This document shows, piece by piece, positions 32,983-45,024 of a stretch of DNA of 64,000 bases. The notes under the pieces are model-generated. The model did not search any database and was not told the origin of the DNA. It saw only the letters and a list, made by a program, of their open reading frames with translations. Made by a program: the position numbers and the translations under genes. This DNA is from Bolinopsis microptera (Eukaryota; Ctenophora; Tentaculata; Lobata; Bolinopsidae), in NCBI RefSeq assembly GCF_026151205.1, contig NC_087079.1:6048169-6112168 (forward strand), in the 5' to 3' direction. Numbering within the stretch: position 1 is the first letter of the stretch; each line of letters opens with the position of its first letter.

Positions 32983-33816
32983 CATTATCTTCGTTCTTTT
33001 TGAGCTTTTATAACTTATTAATATCATAATATTATGATTTTGATAAATCTATATAATAATGTATTCCACATGGTACCCTATCATGATAATATGTAAATGA
33101 AATGATAGGTATTTTAACTTATTTTTAGCAGATTTTACTACAGTACAGTTTTAGTTTATAAGTGATATGCTGTGATTTCAGATTGATTTTGTGTAAATGT
33201 CAAAATTTAAGTCAAGTATATCCTCTTCAGTTCTTGGTATGTTCTATTGTTGATAATAATGTTAAGTTGTGAGTTAAATGTAAACTTGAAGAACAAAAGT
33301 CAATTTTTCTGCTCTAAAAATTAATGTCTTATTGAATATTCCTGAAATGTTTTCTTGTATCAAATATGAAATCCATGTGGTTGAATAGGTCATATAGACC
33401 ATGTTGTTTCTAAATTTGTTAATGCTATCTCGAAAAGCTTAGCATGAGTTAATATATGGAGTATATGATAGTAATATGATATAAATAATAATTTATGCAT
33501 GGTAGACAATTTTGATTAAGAACCCTCTATAATCAACCTTCATACATTCAGAAATATGGAAGTTTTAGTTTTTCCTTTTGTAATGCTGTTCAAAATTATA
33601 TTAAATATATTTTTATATCTTGATAAATAACAATTACATCAACAATATGCTTTTTTGTAAGTTATTTGTGTCTTGCTCATAATCATCTTCAAAATGTATC
33701 ATCCACGATAACTTGAAAAGAAGTACAAAATTCTGTCCTCTACAGCCAAATTTTAGTATTGGTTGTAGTTATGTAACTCACCTTAAATCACCTGTATTTC
33801 CTCTAGGTAAGGTGCA
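32983..33816. other. 3' UTR and intergenic
   Basis: AT-rich sequence after the stop, probably 3' UTR, and a short spacer before the next gene. No gene or repeat seen. Confidence 0.45.
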
Positions 33817-35535
33817 ATGTTAAGTAAGATACTACTGTGGGTATCCTTAACTGGAGCTCTGTTATTGCTATCTGAGGCTACATACGAATGTGAGTTAAAT
33901 TCTTTATCCCTTAACGACTTTTTTCTTCTTGATATTATCATATTTTAAAGTAATTATATCTCTGCTGATTCTTTCTGTTTAAAGACTACTACGTCAATTT
34001 TGCACAATCTAATCTCTCGCAGTAAGGTTATATTAAGAAATTATGATCTCCTAATATTTATCATATTTTCATTGAACAATATCCATCTTCTTCATCGTTA
34101 CATGCAACAGTTGCGCTGTTCACTAACATTAACTTTGAAGGTTGCTGAGTCGTTTAAAACGTATGTTTCAAATTTCACAAATTTATCGTTTCCAGTTCAG
34201 TGCCACCAAGGTGAATTCCTCAACACGACGGCCAGTGGCCGCTCAATCTGTCAGAAATGCCCAATTAACACCTTCTGGGTGATGCGACTGAATGCGGAGA
34301 ATGAGATGATTGGAGCAGGATGCGAGAGATGTTTCGACTGGTTGGAATCCCCCGTGGGCTCCCTGGACATTAGCTACTGTGCTTGTAACAACGAACAGTG
34401 TGGTGAGTTTTACTTTACATTCCTGTACAATGTCAGACATGTTTGATGCCCCAGATGCTTCAAGCACTTTGAATGGTTTGGTATGTTTGCCCGCTAACTA
34501 AAGTTATTTTGCAGCTGAAGAGACCCCTTCGTCCAGTATGGGAATGATAATGGGTATCCTCATTACCATCCTAGTGCTGGCAGGTGTAATAGCTGCACTG
34601 TTCTGGTGTAAAAACTCTGGGCCTGAACTTCTCAAAGCTATCAGGTAGAGTTATTATTCTCATTTCTTGTATTGACATCGAAATATAGCTGTACAAATCT
34701 ATATTAATTTTAAATACTACTTCAAATCGTATTTTTGTAGCAACTCAAATTGAGTATGCATATAATAATATTAGGTACATAGTGGTGTTTTTCTATACTA
34801 AGTCACGTGCTTGAATAGATCTTTTTAGGGCATGTTTTTATTTTTGAAGCGTGTTGTAAGTACTAAAATGTATCTATTATATATATAATATTTAATAATC
34901 TTCAGTGGTAGACACATACGAGAGATTGAGGAAGAAGATGAAAGAGGTCATGGTGATTACGAAAGAATGCTGGCCGGCGAAACACCTTCTCCCAACCTTC
35001 TCGACTGTGATGTAAGAACTAGACCCTAACTAGACCCTAACTAGACCCCAACTAGACCCCAACCAACTATTCATTCGTTTTCAGGGCAAATATTAGCTGT
35101 TATGGCAGATGGAAAATCCTGTTAATTTCCTTGATTATTCAGAATTAATTGCTAACAATAATAATATGTTAAACTTTATCCCTCTCACAGATAGGGATAG
35201 AGATAACAGATGAGATGGTGGACGATACGGGCTACAACAACGAAACTGCAAAGGGAGACCACAATGACATTCAGGCAGTGCTGCGCGCAGCGGTCATCAG
35301 CGAGAAGCGCAGATCGCGCATGGTATCAATGTCCTCCATGTCTGAACTAGACCGGTACAGGGCTGGTTCTATGAACTCTGTGAGTGGCAGATCTCAGGGT
35401 GGGTACGGATACCCTTCTCCGGCTAACCCTGCTGGCTACGGTCCATCTGGTAACAATGGCAAAGTGCCAGCACAACTACCCTTACCTAGTTACTCTGATT
35501 TTGCGCACACTCGCAAGGCGCAGACTGCGCTGTGA
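33817..35535 (+). CDS. small type I membrane protein with Cys-rich ectodomain (five exons)
   Basis: Exons 33817-33889, 34196-34402, 34515-34644, 34906-35011 and 35191-35535 all have GT/AG borders and matching phases, giving 286 aa. Exon 1 encodes a signal peptide (MLSKILLWVSLTGALLLLSE). Exon 2 encodes a single Cys-rich module: C-H-Q-G-E-F, C-x-x-C-P, C-x-x-C, then G-S-L-D-x-x-Y-C-x-C, resembling the ephrin-receptor-like (GCC2/GCC3) repeats found next to TNFR/EGF modules. Exon 3 encodes the transmembrane helix. Exons 4-5 give an acidic then Arg/Ser-rich cytoplasmic tail of about 150 residues ending RKAQTAL, a possible PDZ ligand. A cell-surface receptor or adhesion role is inferred. The gene lies 830 bp downstream of another membrane-protein gene on the same strand. 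Confidence 0.78.
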
Positions 35536-37428
35536 GCCGCAGCAAAGTGAGCTTCACGCCATAATATTATGCTGTGTTCTTGATACTTTTAATGTGTTCT
35601 GGGGATATAATACTTTTTATTTCAACTTTTAGCTGGCATCGCTTTAATTTTTTAACACAAATTCCAGATCAAATTCACAACTTTTTCTGATAAAAGAAAA
35701 CATCTTTAGTTCAGTAAAATATGCAGAAAGTATTGAATAGTTTATTTTGTGAATTTTGTCCGTCAAGGCTTTGAAAATCCTTATCCTTTCAGTGACAAAA
35801 AACAATTCTAATTGTCGTATTTTTAGTGTGATGTTGTCTTTGTAATTACATGTGATTAAGACATTTTAACTAGCCCATTTATAATGCATATATTGTGATG
35901 TGTGTGTTGAAATTACAGATTTTTATACAGCTATAAATGAAAATTTTTATTTGATTTTTATTTTCGTTGACCCAAACTTAGGCTGCTTAGTATTTTTTTT
36001 TTCAAGAACAATATTTTACTGCAACGTCTGACGATTACAACCAAATAAAGCTTCAAGTTCGGGTCATATATAATATAATAGAGAGTGTAGTACATTGAGG
36101 GTACGGAAATCAATACACACTGTGTGAGATAGGTGGAATTTATTGACAGAATATATGCGTGTTAAAAGAGACGTAATTTACGTTTTGTAAATTATTCTGG
36201 GAATTCTTGAATTTTCAGTACAAACTGATGGTAATTGCATGCGCAATTTAGTTGTTGGTGAAGTTTTATATGTTCTGGAAAACGGAAAGGTTTACTAAAA
36301 TTGTTTGCTGAACTTAATTTTGGGTAATGAATATTTTGAACACGATACATTTTTTGGTGTCCGACAGGCACTGAGGCACGAATAATCTGCCGAAACAGTC
36401 ACTGAATACCTTTCAAAATGTCAATTTTATTACGGGCAAGAAAAATCAAAAATTTATTTGAAATTTCATTGTAAATTCAAGAACTTTTCAAGAACTTCCA
36501 AACGACCTGTTACTAAAGATTTTCAAAATTTATCAAGTTTTTATATTTATACCTGGCTAGGGCTCCATCGTTGGCAGTCAAATACTTACTCAAAATTAAG
36601 TTTAGCAAACATTTTACGAAAAACCCTTGTTATTGCAATGTTTATTTGATTTGTATCGGTAGCAAGCAATGAGATAGGATTTTTATAATTTCTATATATT
36701 CCTGAATAACGCTACGTATTTCATGATTGACACAGTGAGGACAATTTTGTAACCACTTTTCAAGACCACCGTTTTATGATTACTTAACATGCTAATAATA
36801 CATTAATTACCTAATAGTAGATTAATTAACTAATAGCAAATATTACACCTATGACTGGCTATACTTGATTGCTGACTATGATATCTGGCAACGTTACTCT
36901 GCAAGTTTACGCTACCTTATATCGTATTATGAAACTCTGTGTTTTCTTGTATTGTAATATGACACTGAAACAGCTGCACAACAACTCTATATTATCTCCG
37001 TGTTGGCAAAACTCCAAATTCACTCCACATACGTATATTCCCATTCCCAATATGTTATAATCATTGAAAAGAAGAGGGCCTAAAAACAGCTTTTCATACT
37101 GACTTAAAACAAGGGATATGGTCAGACCACTACACTCAACACTGGTCAACCCCGGCCAAAAAGGATATGTTGAAATGAATCACTACAACTTATCACACCT
37201 GACCTTTTTAACAGCTGTTTATGACACGGTCATGTCACCATGGTGACACGGTCTCGTCACCATGGTCCCCTACTTTACAGGAGATGTTTACTCAAATTAA
37301 CTGTACCTACTTCTATAAACTCCTATAATCACTACCATGTTATGTTTTTTATTACTTCAAGATAATAATATTCTAATAAAAACAGCGCTCTGATCCGATT
37401 AATAATAAAGCTACAATCTCTCATTAGG
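35536..37428. other. 3' UTR and intergenic before UTP23
   Basis: No gene recognised. ACCATGGTGACACGGTC-like sequence is repeated near 37235-37262. It must contain the UTP23 promoter. Confidence 0.4.
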
Positions 37429-40351
37429 ATGAAAGTTAAGCGTTTGAAGCACTCTAAGCGAGTTCTGTCTTTCTACGAGAAGAACTTCTCCTTTAGAAAA
37501 CCCTACAACGTGCTTGTAGACGGTAAGACCTCTAGACCTCTAATTACTGTAATTAGTCATTAATTACAACTAAGTTGTCTGGTAATTATTTCGAGTATTT
37601 TGTGCGTTTTTCAGTCAGCTGAATAGATTTGCCTCTTTTGCCTCTTAATTTGCCTGCTAAAGTAGAGTGTATTTAAGGTGTACGTGTGTTCACTATTCTG
37701 GTTAAAAATAAGGAGTTTAACAGGTACAGCTCATGTGAATCTCCCTTATTTTCGTGCAACAAAACGTAATAAAGGAAGTGACAGCCCAGATAAGAGGTCG
37801 TGATGTCGGGATATCCTGACATGTTTGATGAGTATAGATTACGTAAAGAAGGTTTCAGTTATAAATAGATTATTTAAGAATCCTAACAGTACACCCGGTT
37901 ATAGTTTACCTTCGCTAGAGAAAGAAAGTGGTTTTCGTTCAACCATTTTGTTCTTATAATTATCATTATTGGAACACTTCCACTCGAAATAACCGAATGT
38001 AAACCGTCCCCCACGCCATGTGCAGTGAAACCCCGTAAAACCCTGATTTACTTCAGACATTTTTAGGGGAAACATGAACCTTCATGGTAGTCTGACAATT
38101 ATAGTTCCAGATTTATTTTTATTGAAAAGCCAACGTCTGGCTTAAAACTTATAAACCCTCTCCGTATTCCCAGGTACATTCTGCCAGGCGGCGCTGAAAG
38201 GCAAGGTAGACATTCTCCTGCAAGTGGGCAAGTACCTGGGAGGTGAGATTAATGTGGCTACTACCCACTGTGTGCTTAGAGAGTGCTTTCAGCTTGGACC
38301 TACTCTGTCAGGTATAGTAGTGCTGTAGTGGCACTGACGTTATTCATTACGTCATTAACATTATCAACATTTATCAACCTTATTAACATTATCAATTTTA
38401 TCAACATTATCAATTTTATCAACATTTGTCAATATCTTTCAAATTCAATCGTTCAAAAGCTTTTTTATCGAGATCAAAATTTAACAGCATTTGTCAATAT
38501 CTATCAAAATTTGCTAAACTTTTCAAGGTGGGATCATTTTCATGAACATATGAATACTTAATTGCGATTTTTGATAACATTTATTTATAACCAAAACTCT
38601 TTATCTCAAAATTCAGTTTTTTCTCTGAATACACTCATCGCTAGTTGAGTAATATCTACCGATGTACCATCAGTAACTACATAACATCATGAAGTACATA
38701 CTTAGATAAAATATGGGGAATATACGACTTTTACTTTATTTTAACTTAATGTCAGCGTATGGTAACTGATGTGATGGTTTGCAATGCTGGGAAACCTAAC
38801 GTATGCTTCTACAATTTACGTTATATAGTGGGTTGAATGTATGTCATGATAATTTATGCGCATAAGAGTTAATATTATGTTAACAGACATTATTTCTGGC
38901 ATCTCCAGTACTTACTACCCAGTCTAAATGTACAGTTGCTCTGTAACCGTACGCGAGGAGAACTTTCTGGTAAATAGTGATGTAAAAACCTAGAACACAT
39001 CCCTCATCTCAAACTTATTTTAACACTAAATATCTTGTCTCCTTATTTGCAAGAGCACACAAGATCACTAAATCTCCTTATTATCAGGAGCACACAAGAT
39101 CATTAAATCTCCTTATTCTCAGGAGCACACAAGATCACTAAATCTCCTTATTCTCAGGAGCACACAAGATCACTAAATCTCCTTATTCTCAGGAGCACAC
39201 AAGATCCTGAAGAAGTTTAAGCGGCACAAGTGTGGTCACGAGAACGCAGCACTGGATGCAGCCTCATGTATGTCTGCCATGGTGGGAGGAGGGAATGTGG
39301 AGCACTACATAATAGCTACTCAGGATACAGAACTTAGGAAACAGCTCCGAGCTATTACTGGTGAGTTTATATAATAGCTACTCAGGATACAGAACTTAGG
39401 AAACAGCTCCGAGCTATTACTGGTGAGATTGTTATTGTCGAATCTCTTAACTTAAGTTCATGTTACAGAAACATGCTATTCCTCACTGAGAACCTTCTGC
39501 TATTCAGGAATTCCGTTGTAAATAACCCATGTTATTTCAGGAATCCCGTTACTGTACCTCTCAGCCTGCACCCTGTTCCTTGAGTCTCCCTCATATGAGT
39601 CACGTGACATTGCGAGGAGAGTTTCCTCAAACAGGACCTACTCACTGACTACGAGAAGGTGCGACTTTCTTGGTTCTTGTTTCGCTTTCTGTTTCACTTT
39701 CACTTTTACTTTAGACAAACAGGACTACGAAAAGATGCACAACTTTATTTTTGTTTCACTTTCTGTTTCACCACTTCTTCCTTTTTAAAACAGGCTTACC
39801 CACTTACATACAGACGCTTCTGTAAAAACATCATCACTTTTCGTCTCGTACGTTTTGTTTCCGACACATTTGCAGCTTTCACCCTTAAAGCTGAAACGTA
39901 TACTTTCGTAGCATTTAGCGGCTGTTTAAAAATTATCACACGCTTGTTGCGTAGTAAGTTATTAGGTATTATGTGCATATTTCTGGAACTGGAAAGTCTT
40001 AAGTGTACTAAGTTATTACGTATTATATTGCTTTTTCTTGTTTTTCAAATTCTCAACAAGAAAACTTCCTAAACAGCTTCTGATCCGCACATTGCTAATT
40101 GTTGTTAACAGGAAACTCTGAAGAAACTGACGGGTATCGACCCGGAAGAAAAAACAGTGAACAGAAAGAGAAAGCGTCCGAAAGGACCAAACCCACTGTC
40201 ATGCAAGAAGAAGAAAGTCGAAGAGGGAGCGAAGAATAAAAAGAAGAAAAAGAAGAAAACTGAGACTAGCAAGGAGACTAAGCTAACATTATCTAGTGAA
40301 CCTCATCAGGAGACTGTTATAACTGCTTCAGTACCTGTTCAAGCCGTGTAA
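37429..40351 (+). CDS. UTP23: UTP23, small-subunit processome protein (five exons)
   Basis: Exons 37429-37522, 38174-38311, 39193-39360, 39541-39658 and 40112-40351. UTP23 is a PIN-fold (Fcf1/Utp23) nucleolar protein of the 90S pre-ribosome needed for 18S rRNA maturation and snR30/U17 snoRNA release. The start MKVKRLKHSKRVLSFYEKNF, then F-R-K-P-Y-N-V-L-V-D-G-T-F-C-Q, T-T-H-C-V-L-R-E-C, and C-G-H-E-N-A-A-L-D-A-A-S-C-M form the degenerate PIN domain with its zinc-binding Cys/His. A-T-Q-D-T-E-L-R and G-I-P-L-L-Y-L-S follow. The tail has the family signature GPNPLSCKKKK and is Lys-rich. Exon 4 changes frame: its 5' part reads correctly from exon 3, while its 3' part (TDYEK, joining ETLKKLTG) is in another frame. 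That implies a one-base discrepancy between 39605 and 39640. Both splice sites of exon 3 are tandemly duplicated in the introns. Confidence 0.87.
39050..39205 (+). repeat. 35-bp tandem repeat duplicating the UTP23 exon-3 acceptor
   Basis: The unit runs from CTCAGGAGCACACAAGATC through ACTAAATCTCCTTATT and is present about four times before the real exon start. Each unit recreates the 3' splice site plus the first 14 exon bases. Confidence 0.9.
39309..39428 (+). repeat. 62-bp tandem duplication of the UTP23 exon-3 end and donor
   Basis: The last roughly 55 bases of exon 3 and its GTGAGT donor are repeated exactly in the intron. The second donor is at 39423. Reading from the first copy through to the second donor meets a TAA soon after the first donor. 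Confidence 0.92.
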
Positions 40352-43070
40352 TGAATCCTGAAGATGATAATTTTTATTTGAAGTGTGGGTTTTTTTTTCA
40401 AGATTGGTCAAATTAATTTATATCTTTGACGACAGTTTTAACTTTTAACAGTGAAAACGTTTGACTTTTATTCGCTGTTAAAACTTAGATTTCTAATTTA
40501 TTAACTCTGTAGTAGGTTTTTTGACGTTTTTACTTCGTTTGTTGGTATTTAAGTTTAACTTATTTAACTGTTTATTAAAACCTTTCGTTTGACTGAATAC
40601 GTTCCAGATTGAGCCGTCATGATATCAAGTATGACAGTGAAAATAAGAAATATTCTCAAAATAAAAATAAAATATTCTCATCCAAATTTATCGAATGACA
40701 ACTAACGTTTGGCTGCTAAAATGAAGATTTTCAAAACATCTCTACATAATTTGCCTGGCCGCTGATAATTACACATTTTAATAACTTTTAACACTAGAAC
40801 CTAGTCCAGATTAATATCCCTGCTAAATGCAAGGTTATCAACACGTCACCCCGGTGATCAACACGTTACCCTGGTGATCATTCAGTTGTCAACTCTATAT
40901 ATGTATAATCACGGTGTCAAGGAGCAGATCACATTTCCTGACTACAGGTAAGTTCTATCAATATCATAATTACATGTAACATCACTCACCACCAACATCA
41001 TCAGAAAACTCAGACGGGATTATCTTCCGTTTCTCATGACATCATATCCAGCACACTGTATAACTGTATGTAAGTCATATTCCGTGCCGCTCAAAGTTTA
41101 ACAAATGATTTAATTTATTATCTTGTTTCGAACTCCGACAGCCTATACCCCTTGGTAACAACACCTAACAACCCCTTAACAACCCCTTGGTAACAACTCT
41201 CTCCCCTTGGTAACAACTCTCTCCCCTTGGTAACAACCTTTCTCCTCTTGGTAACAACCTTCTCTCCCCTTGGTAACAACTCTCTCCCACCCGGACGATA
41301 AACTGATAATTGTAGTGTTATACGGGGTGGTCTAATAATGTGTCAACTCTAACCAGTATCAAATAACCAGCATCTTACACAAGCCTACTCTTGTACCCCC
41401 TCCTTCTCCCGATATAATGAACCTAATTCCCATGTCTTGGTGTCTTATCACCGTTAAACCTAGTATACGCATAATATGACAGCTGTCAAATTTATATGTT
41501 CCGGTGGCTTATCATTGGTTCACTTCGGAATCATCACCTTATATATGATGAAATTTTTGGTAGGAAATTATGTTATCTCTTGTACAGTAAATGCGGCCGA
41601 TATGTAAATACTCATAATATTTCCCACAACCTAGCATCTTTAAAACATTCGGCAATACTGGACCTACGTGGCAAGCTTGCTACCTGAACAAAACAAATAT
41701 ATCCATGATTTTCTCTCTGGAACTTGGAGATATCACTTGTTTTAACATTTTAGAGCTCATCACGGATATCAACATCTTTACTCTTTATTTTACTTTTTGA
41801 TAAACAGCTCGTCTTATTAATTGTAAGGGTGTTAACAGGACAGGTAACAACACGGTGACACTTTCTTGACAATACAAATTGAATTGTTTTAGTGCTAGTC
41901 ATGTCAAATTTGGTATGTATAAAGAGTCGCTAATTTTAGTGCTCGTCGAATGTAAAGTATTGAATATAAAGAGTCGCTAATTTATGTAAAATATCAAGTT
42001 CTGTAATTAAGTTGCTGCTCTTTCCCTTGAGTTTGTAACACTGTAGTACACGAGACAGTTGTTGGCCCGTGGGATCTCAGTTTAAAGGCGACTGTATTGT
42101 CCAATCATAGACTAGTTATCACAGCAAGTCATCTGATTTAATTAAATAATAAACAACCTCCTGATTTAGCCGCAGGTTAGTTACTCTACCGTGCCGTAAC
42201 GTACTGTAACTTACTGAAAGATATTATAAATCTAGCTTACTGTAACTTACTAAAAATAATATAATAATCCGCCTTATATTGTGTGTTTTCCTTAAATACA
42301 ACATACGATAAACGTAATTACTGTAACTTATCATGTCAATCATGTCCATCATGTTTATAATGTTCATCATGTTTATTAAGTTTATTATGCAGTATGTAAG
42401 GAGCAATGTTACGTACATACTGTAGAGCAAGGTAAACAGAGCCAACTCATCAGCATACATCAGTAAGAAGAGAGAGTAATGTTGCATGTAGGGGGAGGGA
42501 GATTTACCTGATATTTTAAATATGTATGACTACCTGGATTGTGGACCCATTATAATAGAGTCGTGTGTTATAATATACAGTGCAGGTCGAGGCTATGATC
42601 CTACTCCAGGAGTCAAACAGTACAGTGTACACTCAGTGAACGGCTATTTGTGTATCTTGTGGTCTTATAAAGGCTGGAGACATATAAATTACACTGCACG
42701 CTATACTCTGTGGTCCTACTTGAAGAATCGTAGTGTATTCTTTACACTGAATGACTGAACTGTGAAAAGGACCAGTGTAACGTGTTACCCCTGTTAATGA
42801 TAAGAATTACATTACCCTTTTAACTGGCAATGCGAGTTATGTAATCTTATTATGTTAGTTCACTGTGAGTATGAAACGTGCTTTGTAGGATATAACGAAT
42901 CTCCACTACCTACTGACTTCTGACTACATTTATCTTATGTAAACATGTCATATAAAACTGAAGGTTGGTTCTTGAAACATGTTATTAATGATACGGTAGA
43001 TTGTTTGTCTCAGAAGCTCTCAAATAACACGTGCTAATTTTCTTTACATGTCATAATATAATACATCATA
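40352..43070. other. intergenic with CCCCTTGGTAACAAC minisatellite
   Basis: About 41150-41290 holds 6-7 imperfect copies of CTTGGTAACAAC(C/T)CTCTCCC. Short ORFs near 42224-42758 have no recognisable domain. No gene seen. Confidence 0.45.
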
Positions 43071-43827
43071 TTATAAACCCCTCCGGGATAGAATAAGATT
43101 CTGATAATCCCGGCTCCCGCTAAATAGATTCTGATAATCCCGGCTCCCGCTGTTAGTTTTTTCCCGCTGAATAAATAACCCCGGCACAGCTTTTATAATC
43201 CCGCCCCGCTAATTTGGCTCAACAAGATTTGTTTTGTTTTGACATTCCATGAGAATTTCAACCGTGTACTGTCACGTGTTTTGATGACGTGTATCACGTG
43301 ACTAACTACTACGACGCGCATTGGTAAAAAATGTCACGTGACCTATGGCTTAACGTAAGAACTATAAATACACTCGATCTACGTATCGGTCTAATTGCAG
43401 GCGCTGGCAAAACTCCAGCACACTGCTTACATTACTTAAACTCTTACATTAATTGGACCAGTTCCAAAACTTGTCTCGACGGTTACATTTGATTTTGTCC
43501 GGTTCGGTTAATTTTGTCGTGTTTGATATAAGCCATGTATTATAGTCGTCTACTTTGATAAACTTCATGACACGATATCATTATTAGCTTTTATCGCTTG
43601 CCAGGCTTAACTCGACGCCCCTTATCGATATTCATATTCATTCAACGTTCTGACTGAGGAATAATGTTTAGATATAACGCCAATTTCAAAAGTCATAGTA
43701 CCTTAGTTGTATTTATTTGGTAGTCCCCAATTCCATTTCATATTTTCCATAATGATCTCATATAGCTATATTTAAGAGTAAAATGTCAAATTTGTTGGTC
43801 CTAGCACTAACCCGGAGGGGTTTATAA
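43071..43827. mobile_element. 757-bp element with 17-bp perfect terminal inverted repeats
   Basis: TTATAAACCCCTCCGGG at 43071-43087 is exactly inverted at 43811-43827. Inside the left end GATTCTGATAATCCCGGCTC is present twice 29-31 bp apart. Three CACGTG motifs lie at about 43270-43335. No transposase. TA or TTATAA at the ends leaves the target duplication ambiguous. Confidence 0.6.
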
Positions 43828-43857
43828 CACATAACACCGGCACGCTTAAGTTATATT

Positions 43858-43995
43858 AAAATAACCCCTCGTGCTAAAGCACGTCGGGGTTATTTTCATA
43901 ATAATCCCTCGTGCTTCGCACTCGAAATTATTATAAACTTTTCCCGCGCGTCGCGGGAAAAATTGAAATATAATCCCTGCGCATGCCGGGGTTAT
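43858..43995. repeat. cluster of four consecutive hairpins
   Basis: Four inverted repeats follow one another: 43858-43896 (AAAATAACCCC arms plus GTGC/GCAC), 43900-43932 (AATAAT arms plus GTGC/GCAC), 43939-43961 (TTTTCCCGCG with loop CGT, perfect) and 43970-43995 (ATAA-CCC-GC/GC-GGG-TTAT, with mismatches). Confidence 0.8.
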
Positions 43996-45024
43996 GTGTG
44001 TTATATACCAAGACTGCACGTGAAGAACCTGGCTCACAGACCGATTGAAAAATCAAATTAGTCTTCTAACAAACGTATAGTTATATCTATTATCTACACG
44101 TCCGCAATGTGTGCTTAATTTCCAAGTGAATGTAGCTTATGATTGAGGATGAATCAGTTTTTAACATTTTGTGCTTGGCTATTATACCCTCGTAATGGAA
44201 ATGAATAGCGAGGTGTTCCACCACTCTAACAAAACCTTTAAAGGACCTTGACAGTATTTTATCTATGGGCCCTTAAAGTTGAGAATCCAAGCTCTACAAC
44301 ATTCTTTATATAATAGATTTATAGCGCTTAGAAACTTCTTCCTTTGCTGTCTCTTTAAATAGATATTACTCTTACACAGAATTATCCAAACTCTATTACC
44401 GTCCGAGATAATGTGCCCACAATATGTGACTAGTGACTATAGCCTTACACTGTGAGGCTACGTATGTAGTTGTCGGAGCTTTTCTTTGCTGTTATTTACA
44501 TTGAGCAATTCGAAATCATTGCAGCTGATTGACCACTGATTTTTGCTAATTTGTGATTGAGTTGGAAGTAAAGTTTGTCTTTCCGAGTTATTTCTGATGA
44601 TTTCTTTCCAACCTCGTAACTAGTACAGTTTGTAGATTGTAGATAGTTTCATAGTACCTCATCGAGGTAAGATTTGGACTAATTTCTAATTCCTATTTTT
44701 TTTAAATTGTAATATTATTTGGGGAAAATTTGGAGAAAATTTAGATATGAACCATGTGTTCTAGCATGACACGTGATTCTTTATGTTAGCACAGTACGAT
44801 TTATAATTTTATTTTAATTTATTTCTCGGTTCGTTTTACCTAACATATTCATTTATTTAGCTAGCCTGATGGTAACCAGAGAGCATTGATGTAATGTACT
44901 CATGTACTGCAAGCTGGTCTCAAGTCCAGACACCATCATTTCACTTTCATTACTATTAACCTGTGTAGTTAATAGTTATTGACTACATTCTAAGCTATCG
45001 TTGCAGCGTGAATGATATTATGGT

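Noticed and set aside
42522-42758. 78-codon ORF rich in Tyr and Trp
   Set aside because: No homology, poor start context, single small frame in AT-rich spacer.
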